From assembly GCA_001275005.1 (NCBI GenBank), contig JWZX01002163.1, positions 1 through 18,165 on the forward strand: DNA of 18,165 bases, written 5' to 3'. The translations under genes and the position numbers were made by a program. The DNA comes from Chrysochromulina tobinii. Taxonomy: Eukaryota > Haptophyta > Prymnesiales > Chrysochromulinaceae. Below the pieces are notes generated by a model that did no database searches, was not told the origin of the DNA, and was given only the letters and a program-made list of their open reading frames with translations. Below, piece by piece: positions 1 to 5,643 of this stretch; the first letter of the stretch is position 1, and each line of letters opens with the position of its first letter.

Positions 1-141
1 GAGGCGATCGCCGAGGCGCTGAAGGTCAATGCGACCTTGACCAAGCTGAACCTCGAGGGCAACTACAACATGGGAGATGCAGGGAAACGAGCTGTGCGAA
101 ACGCGGTGAAGGACCGGAGTAGATTTGTGTTGGAGCTGTAG
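1..141 (+). CDS. 3' end of a leucine-rich-repeat protein (5' part outside window)
   Basis: Frame 1 is open from the first base to a TAG at 139-141 and encodes 46 residues. It starts inside an LRR (EAIAEALKVNATLTKLNLEG), is followed by the capping segment GDAGKRAVRNAVKDRS, and ends FVLEL. The neighbouring complete gene ends almost identically (GDAGKTAVQDAVKGRS...), so this is the tail of a tandem paralogue in the same orientation. The family is the 28-residue ribonuclease-inhibitor-type LRR, which makes a curved protein-binding solenoid. The N-terminal part is not visible, so whether it also carries the HET-like domain of its neighbour is unknown. Confidence 0.85.
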   Translation, partial: EAIAEALKVNATLTKLNLEGNYNMGDAGKRAVRNAVKDRSRFVLEL

Positions 142-711
142 ATTGTGTACGAGTGCGAGAACATGTGTGGATCGCTGCTGTGTGTTCTGTGGAGGGTTTT
201 AATAGCGGGGAGGGTGACAAACGCCTCTGGTCGAACGTTCGAGGTCCACTCGCGCGTCGCGGACACTGGCCAGTGTGACACTCGCATTTCCATTTGTTGA
301 TTGGACCACATGGCATTTGACCTACCCCCCTCGCCCGGACCACCAGGGCCCGTTAAAACCCCGCCGCTCGCCCAAGAGCGCAAGATGAGGGACTCGGCTG
401 ACGGTAGAGAGTCGGCCGAAGCGACGGGTGAAGCTGCCGTGTCAGCGACGGGAGCGACGGGTTGGCTCTGCAGCGGATGAATGTGTGAATGTGAATGTGT
501 GTCTAGCGCTGTCGAGTTGGTACTGCTGCTGCTTCTGTGAAACACAAACGCGCACACTCTCCGGGGCTAGCGTCACGACGCGACGCTCATCACGACGCTC
601 TGTTACCGGTACATATGGAAAACTGTTTTAGGTGAGAATTGCCGTCCCCTCTGAACGCGCAGAGGGGAAGCGAACAAGCGATCAACTAGGCGGTCTCTCG
701 ACCACCAACGA
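142..711. other. intergenic region between tandem LRR genes
   Basis: This stretch of 570 bases holds the 3' UTR of the upstream LRR gene and the promoter and 5' UTR of the next one. A GT-rich stretch of GAATGTGAATGTG type lies at about 478-502. Open frames on either strand (for example minus 63-557 and plus 428-631) have no recognisable protein motifs and are treated as chance. No clear TATA box or poly(A) signal was seen. Confidence 0.6.
159..182 (+). repeat. 3' UTR segment shared by the two LRR genes
   Basis: The 24 bases GAACATGTGTGGATCGCTGC + TGTG occur here, 18 bases after the first LRR stop codon, and again at 2667-2690, 9 bases after the second LRR stop. The match shows that the tandem duplication extended past the coding region and is fairly recent, or that this part of the 3' UTR is conserved. 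Confidence 0.85.
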
Positions 712-2658
712 ATGGGCTCCTCCAACTCGAAGGTTTCCCCCTCCACCTCGACAGAGCCCACCATGATTAGCACAGCTGTGCTCCGCCTCCGCCGAGTCCT
801 CCGAGGAGCTCGAACTCCGATGAGCCGCTACGAACTCCCCGGTGGCCTCGGCGGGCCGCTCACGGCCCAGTCGCAGACGATCGTCACGAGCGCCGCCGCC
901 GCCGCACGGAACGCCTACTTTGACGTGGAGACGCTGCTCGCGTCGGTGGAGAGCGGTGCGATCGCGGCGGTGAAGGGCACCTGGCTCGTCGGCCTGCACA
1001 AGCGCGGCGGCCGCCTCTCGCGCCGGCAGGACCTTCCGCCCGAGGCTTTTTGGTCTGCGGGCGAGCTGAAGAGGGTCGCGCTGGCGCTGGGCGACGACTT
1101 TGGCGTGCTCTTCGTCGCGCTGTCGTATCGGTGGCTCACAAAGGAGCACCCCGACCCGGACGGCTTCCACCTCGGCATCGTGGCGGCGGTCGCCGAGCTC
1201 TACCTCAACCTGAGGGGGGGGGAATGGCTTGGGGATGACTTTGGCCCAGATAAGTTTCCGTCGCAGCTCACCGCGGCGTTCCGGAAGCACGGGCTCGGCC
1301 TCCCCGAGTTCGCGCTGTTCTGGGACTTTGCGAGCCTTTACCAGCCGCCGCGCACCGACGCCGAGACGAAGCTCTTCCCCAAGGGCCTGCAGAACTCCAA
1401 TGTGTGGTATGGGCACGCGCGCACCGTCGTGTGGATGCAGAGTCAGCTGCCCGAGGGGTTTGCGGCGCGGATGCGGGCGAGCGAGCCGCCCCTCGCGGAG
1501 ACGTACGAGGACTCGGGCTGGTGCTACGTCGAGGCCGCCATCAGCGCCGCCATCAAGCCCGGCTTCCTGCGCCTCGACCTCGCCAAGCGTACGGAGTGGG
1601 CGATGGCGCGCGCCTACGGGCCAGGGAAGCCGTGGGAATCCGACGACATGCTCGCGCGCGTGTGCGCGCGGCGTCGGCCGCCGCCGCCGTCGCCGGAAAC
1701 GGTCCGGCGCATGCTGCAGACGGAGAAGCGCTTCACCAACTCGTCCGACGTGAGCAAGGTCGCGGACCTGTACGCGACCTTCTTCGGCAAGGTCATCAAC
1801 GTCGGCGAGCTCAAGTTCCAAGGGCTCGAGTGGGGCGACGCCGACGTCGTCGAGCTGTGCGAGGTGCTGCCCCGCTTTGCGGCCGTGAGGACGCTCGACC
1901 TCTCCGATAACAAGATCGGTCCGGAGGGCGCATCCGCACTCGGTGAGGCGCTCAAGGTCAACGCGGTGATGACCACCCTCGTCCTGAACTTCAACAGAAT
2001 CGGGGATGAGGGAGCCATCGCAATTGCGGAGGCACTGAAGGTCAATGCGGTGGTGACCGCCCTCTCCCTCAGCGACAACAGAATCGGGGACGAGGGTGCC
2101 ATTGCGATCGCCGAGGCGCTGAAGGTCAACGCGGTCGTGACCACCCTCATCCTCTGGCAGAACAGCATCGGGGATGAGGGTGCCAAGGCGATCGCGGAGG
2201 CGCTGAAGGTCAATGCGGTCGTGACCACCCTGGGCCTGTACAACAACAACATCGGACCAGAGGGTGCCATTGCGATCGCGGAGGCGCTGAAGGTCAACGC
2301 GGTGGTGACCGCCCTCGGCCTCGGAGGCAACAACATCGGGGATGAGGGTGCCATCGCGATCGCGGAGGCGCTGAAGGTCACGGCGGTCTTGACCACGCTG
2401 GAGTTGGGCTACAACTCCATCGGCGACGACGGTGCCAAGGCGATTGCCGAGGCGCTGAAGGTCACGGCGGTCCTGACCGAGCTCTGGCTCGGGGGCAACA
2501 AGATCGGGGATGTGGGTGCCAATGCGATCGCGGAGGCACTGAAGGTCAACGCGGTCCTGACCAAGCTGTGGCTTGGAAGCAATAATTTGGGAGATGCAGG
2601 GAAAACAGCGGTGCAAGATGCGGTGAAGGGCCGGAGTGGATTCCAGTTGTATCTGTAG
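712..2658 (+). CDS. HET/TIR-like domain + LRR protein, predicted N-myristoylated
   Basis: The 648-residue protein begins MGSSNSKVS, which fits the N-myristoylation pattern (G2, S6) with a basic residue after it, as in Src kinases. It is therefore probably membrane-attached on the cytosolic side. Residues about 130-280 carry four motifs in the order and spacing of the fungal HET domain: LSYRW (137-141), FWDFASLYQ (203-211), WYGHARTVVWM (232-242) and later GWCYVEA. Residues 392-643 form nine 28-residue LRRs of the ribonuclease-inhibitor/NLR type (consensus IGDEGAIAIAEALKVNAVVT), closed by GDAGKTAVQDAVKGRSG. No NACHT or NB-ARC domain lies between the two parts. A signalling or immune-receptor-like role is inference. 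The HET assignment rests on motif matching by eye and the domain could instead be a lineage-specific TIR relative. The start at 712 is the only ATG giving the myristoylation signal. Confidence 0.85.
   Translation: MGSSNSKVSPSTSTEPTMISTAVLRLRRVLRGARTPMSRYELPGGLGGPLTAQSQTIVTSAAAAARNAYFDVETLLASVESGAIAAVKGTWLVGLHKRGGRLSRRQDLPPEAFWSAGELKRVALALGDDFGVLFVALSYRWLTKEHPDPDGFHLGIVAAVAELYLNLRGGEWLGDDFGPDKFPSQLTAAFRKHGLGLPEFALFWDFASLYQPPRTDAETKLFPKGLQNSNVWYGHARTVVWMQSQLPEGFAARMRASEPPLAETYEDSGWCYVEAAISAAIKPGFLRLDLAKRTEWAMARAYGPGKPWESDDMLARVCARRRPPPPSPETVRRMLQTEKRFTNSSDVSKVADLYATFFGKVINVGELKFQGLEWGDADVVELCEVLPRFAAVRTLDLSDNKIGPEGASALGEALKVNAVMTTLVLNFNRIGDEGAIAIAEALKVNAVVTALSLSDNRIGDEGAIAIAEALKVNAVVTTLILWQNSIGDEGAKAIAEALKVNAVVTTLGLYNNNIGPEGAIAIAEALKVNAVVTALGLGGNNIGDEGAIAIAEALKVTAVLTTLELGYNSIGDDGAKAIAEALKVTAVLTELWLGGNKIGDVGANAIAEALKVNAVLTKLWLGSNNLGDAGKTAVQDAVKGRSGFQLYL
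1885..2640 (+). repeat. nine 84-bp tandem repeats encoding LRRs
   Basis: The 84-bp periodicity is strong at DNA level: GAGGCGCTGAAGGTCAAYGC recurs once per repeat with few changes. Differences between units concentrate in the codons of the short beta strand (LVLNFN, SLSDN, ILWQN, GLYNN, GLGGN, ELGYN, WLGGN, WLGSN), while the helix and loop codons are nearly fixed. Confidence 0.9.
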
Positions 2659-4006
2659 ATCACTGTGAACATGTGTGGATCGCTGCTGTGGATTCTGGGG
2701 AGTTATTTCCTAATTTGGAAGCTTCTGCCTTAAAAGGCGTTTTCAATAGGGTGCTGAAAAATTTACGCAAAGCGAGCGCGCGCTTCCACAGCGAGAAGTT
2801 CGCCTGCAGGGAGTGCTCGAGAAAATTGCTCGCCACATGCGGTCCGTTCACCCAGACACCCGCGGCTCACACGAAGGTCTCTCATGCTCGCAGCTCTTGT
2901 CAAAAATAACATCGACGACGCCAATGGCGCCCTGAGAGTCACCTTCCGAGCCGTCGCCAAGCCCGGACTCGCGATCGAGCTGTGACGGCGGGCGCCCTAA
3001 GCCACGGCACGACGGCCGCCCATGGGTGCCGGCTCACCGCCTGCGCGCGTACCAGCCCGCCAGCCCGGTCAATCTGGCCAAGATGGCGCGCCAGCGTGCA
3101 CAGCAGCGCTGGAGGCGCGCTGCGCACGCGCATTGCCAAGCAGGTGCGTGCTACGCTCGGTGTGATGCACCTGTCGTGCTTCAAGGACGCCTTTTCACGT
3201 GCCTTCCGCAAGCCGGTTCTTCGCTGCCGTGGCCCGAACACCTTTGCTGCTTGGCCATCCGGTGAACACAAGTCGTGACGGCGGTCTTTGCGTCAAGAAG
3301 CATTGAGTCAGCCAACAGCTGCAGCAGGCCGCTGCATGATGGTATCCCATGCTTCGCGGCTTCGCGGCTTCGCGAGGCTCTTTCAAGCCAAACGGCCTCA
3401 CATCGCGTCTTGCCAAGGTAGGAGCTCCACAGAGGACGAGCTGTGCGGCGAGAGTGACTGGAACTCATGTGCGGCGAGAGGATGTTGGCGGCGATCACGA
3501 ACACAATGATCGATGTGCACGCCTTACTGGTATACCATCGCATAGGCAAGGAACTCGAGAAGGTCAAGGTGTGCGAGCCGAGCTGCCACCGCGCGGGCCG
3601 CTCGCGCGCGCGCGAGCTCGCTCTCGGGGAAACCAATACAGCCTATCGGGCGTTGGAATGTACCTATCGCATCACCTCGCGACGAGAGCAGCTGCGCCGG
3701 ACTCTTTCGCTTTCCCGCCCTCGCGACTTCAATGGCCTGACGCGTGACGGTGACGTACCTGAGAGCTCAGAGCACGGGCCACGGCCGGCGCCGAGCGTGT
3801 GAGGCGAGTTTGGCCACGTCGCCCGGGGGCCAACTATGAACTTTAATAAAAAAATTGGTGCCACTATAACACACACAAACGGGTTGTAGGTTCTGCCTTC
3901 TGCTCCGGTTGCAAGGCCAAGACGGATTGCCGGATTGTGATTGTCGGTTGAAAGCTCAGCCGGTTGCAATCGCCGGACATACAAGCTCCAGGCGCGAACT
4001 ACTGTA
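2659..4006. other. intergenic region without a convincing gene
   Basis: This 1.35-kb stretch separates the plus-strand LRR gene from the convergent minus-strand RRM gene. Its composition is visibly less GC-rich than the genes. Short open frames on both strands (for example plus 2884-2985, plus 2982-3278, plus 3467-3802, minus 3181-3636) show no domain I recognise and do not join into one frame with good splice sites. A small GCTTCGCG triplet repeat lies at about 3353-3376. The region may hold UTRs, a degenerate gene or a non-coding transcript. Confidence 0.5.
3845..3850 (+). promoter_or_regulatory. AATAAA hexamer, possible poly(A) signal
   Basis: AATAAA occurs on the plus strand in an A-rich stretch. 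It could end a plus-strand transcript from the otherwise unassigned region upstream. No plus-strand gene was identified for it, so the call is weak. Confidence 0.2.
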
Positions 4007-5389
4007 CTACGCCGCGGAGTTGGTCTTCGGTTTCGCAGCGGCCGCAGCCGCTCGCTCCTTTGGCCCCCCCCGGCGCGCGTGTGAGGAGAGATACTCGTCG
4101 GACGTACCCTCACCACCGCCCGTGACGCCGCCCGTGCCCTGACCGCCCGCCGCCGCCGCCTCCACCCGCCACGTCGCCAGGGGTGGGCCGGTGCCGGCGC
4201 CGCCGCGCGGCCTGCCTACGCCGCTGCCCTTGCCGCCGCCCTTGCCGCCGCCCTTGCCGCCGCCTTTGCCGCCGCCCTTGCCGCCGCCGTCGCCGCCGCC
4301 CTTGCCTCCCACGCCATCCTCGACTCCAAACTCTGACGTGGGCAGCACGCGCACGATGCGCCCCCCCCGCTCCTCCCTATCTCTCGCCACCGCGGCGGCC
4401 GCACCTTCGGCGGCTCGGAAACGGAGGGCCGCCTTTCCTTTTTTGGGCAGAGTGATCTGCAGGATGGCGCCGCACTCCTCGTACAGCGCGCGCACCGCGG
4501 CCTCCGTCCAGTCTTCTGGCGGCAAGTTGCGCACGAGTACGAACGTGCCCGAGGGCGCCTGCGTGCTCACCGCCAGGTCGAGGCGCATCGGGCGACCTCC
4601 AAAGAGAGCACCATTGCGGCGCACCGCCGCGGCCGCCTGCTCGGCCGTGGCAAACGTGAGGAAGCCCGAACCCTTGAACTTGTGCGTGTCCTTGTGGTAG
4701 AGCCACTCGATGGCTGTGACCACGCCCTCTTTCTCAAAGCCTTTGCGGATCTGTGCGTCGTTGGCGCTGTAGGGCAGGTTGGCCACGAAGACACGTCGGT
4801 CGCTCTCGATCGCGTCGTCCACCTGCCCCGAGGAGCTCTTTGCCATCGTCCTGCCAGCAGCAGCCTCCGCGGCCTCCACGGCCGCGAGAGTAGGCTTCGC
4901 CGCTCCGGCACCCTCGTCCTCGGCGGCGACCGACGATGCCGGCTCGCTCCTGAGCTTCTTCCTCTCACCGGCACCTGCCTCCGCCTCCGCCGCTCGCTTC
5001 TTCTGCGGCACGCCCCAGTCGTGAGCCTGCACGAGCTGCTTCAGCTTCTTCGGGTCGGCGTCGTCGACGCTGTCCACCATGATGCCGTCCTTCCACACCT
5101 GGAAGCCGGGCATTTCAGCGGCCCACGTGGAAAGCGAGTCAGCCATGATGACGCACTTGGTCAATGTGGAACATTCGAGCTTGCTGAACACGGATCTGCA
5201 GAGCCCGTGCTTGCCAATGAGCGCGGCTCCCGAGGACGTCACGTCCTCAAAGGCAGCGAGGGACGAGAGCATAGTCGCCATTTCAAGAAGGTCCAGCGTG
5301 TGGGCAGTCGGCAAGAGGATGGGCAGACCAGCGGTGCGCAGGGTCGTGGACGCGACGACGTCGCGTGTTTTCAGAAAAGTAGAAGTCAT
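4007..5389 (-). CDS. two-RRM RNA-binding protein with thioredoxin-like N-terminus and GGGK tail
   Basis: The frame is 460 residues. RRM1 spans about 199-273, with RNP2 VFVANL (200-205) and RNP1 KGSGFLTF (239-246). RRM2 spans about 282-350, with TFVLVRNLP (282-290) and a weak RNP1 (KAALRF). A basic bipartite-looking segment at 128-147 (KKR...ERKKLR) suggests nuclear import. Residues 361-390 are a Gly/Lys array (GGGK units), followed by a Gly/Ala-rich tail. Overall this resembles nucleolin-type RNA-binding proteins. Residues about 45-124 read like the second half of a thioredoxin fold (VFSKL..., MPGFQVWKDGIMVDSV, ADPKKLKQLVQAH), but the CxxC active site is absent and only C64 remains there. The start is uncertain: M1 follows a repeat, whereas M37 (codon at 5279-5281, context GAAATGG) has the better initiation context. 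Confidence 0.85.
   Translation of the reverse strand: MTSTFLKTRDVVASTTLRTAGLPILLPTAHTLDLLEMATMLSSLAAFEDVTSSGAALIGKHGLCRSVFSKLECSTLTKCVIMADSLSTWAAEMPGFQVWKDGIMVDSVDDADPKKLKQLVQAHDWGVPQKKRAAEAEAGAGERKKLRSEPASSVAAEDEGAGAAKPTLAAVEAAEAAAGRTMAKSSSGQVDDAIESDRRVFVANLPYSANDAQIRKGFEKEGVVTAIEWLYHKDTHKFKGSGFLTFATAEQAAAAVRRNGALFGGRPMRLDLAVSTQAPSGTFVLVRNLPPEDWTEAAVRALYEECGAILQITLPKKGKAALRFRAAEGAAAAVARDREERGGRIVRVLPTSEFGVEDGVGGKGGGDGGGKGGGKGGGKGGGKGGGKGSGVGRPRGGAGTGPPLATWRVEAAAAGGQGTGGVTGGGEGTSDEYLSSHARRGGPKERAAAAAAKPKTNSAA
4220..4309 (-). repeat. 12-bp tandem repeat coding GGGK
   Basis: On the plus strand the unit reads CCCTTGCCGCCG. It encodes the Gly-Gly-Gly-Lys array of the RRM protein. Such a flexible, positively charged tail is typical of RNA- or protein-binding low-complexity regions. 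Confidence 0.85.
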
Positions 5390-5390
5390 G

Positions 5391-5449
5391 ACAAGTCAAG
5401 TTCAAGTTCAAGTTCAAGTTCAAGTTTTAGTCCAAGTCCAAGTCAAGTC
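5391..5449. repeat. TTCAAG / CCAAGT microsatellite upstream of the RRM gene
   Basis: The plus strand carries about five TTCAAG units and then CCAAGT variants. On the RRM gene's sense strand this reads ACTTGA repeatedly and stops two bases before its first ATG. It lies in the 254-base divergent region (5390-5643) shared with the EF-hand gene. The word CTTGA is also the core of the repeat in the first CTC1 intron. Confidence 0.85.
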
Positions 5450-5643
5450 TTCACCGTACTCCCCAGCAACTACAGTACCGGAGCATATTCGATACGTGGT
5501 TGTCTGTTGTAAAGTAAAGACTTGAACTGCTTGTATTCGATTGCACGTGAAGAGAGCACGAGAGGAGCGCCGCGCGCCGTACCGCGTTGCACACGCTGTT
5601 CTGAGCGCTTCTCGGAGCGCGAACTCATCGTAGGAGACAGAGG

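Noticed and set aside
682-2616. A 644-residue open frame antisense to the LRR gene
   Set aside because: It mirrors a GC-rich repeated coding region and its translation (repeated RDRNGTLIPD) is only the reverse of the LRR codons. It shows no independent motifs.
2884-2985. Short plus-strand frame MLAALVKNNIDDANGALRVT...
   Set aside because: It looks mildly protein-like but has only 33 residues, no recognised family and no partner exon that could be joined with confidence.
3181-3636. Minus-strand frame of 151 residues in the gene-poor region
   Set aside because: No domain, mixed composition and no supporting context. It was kept as part of the unassigned region.
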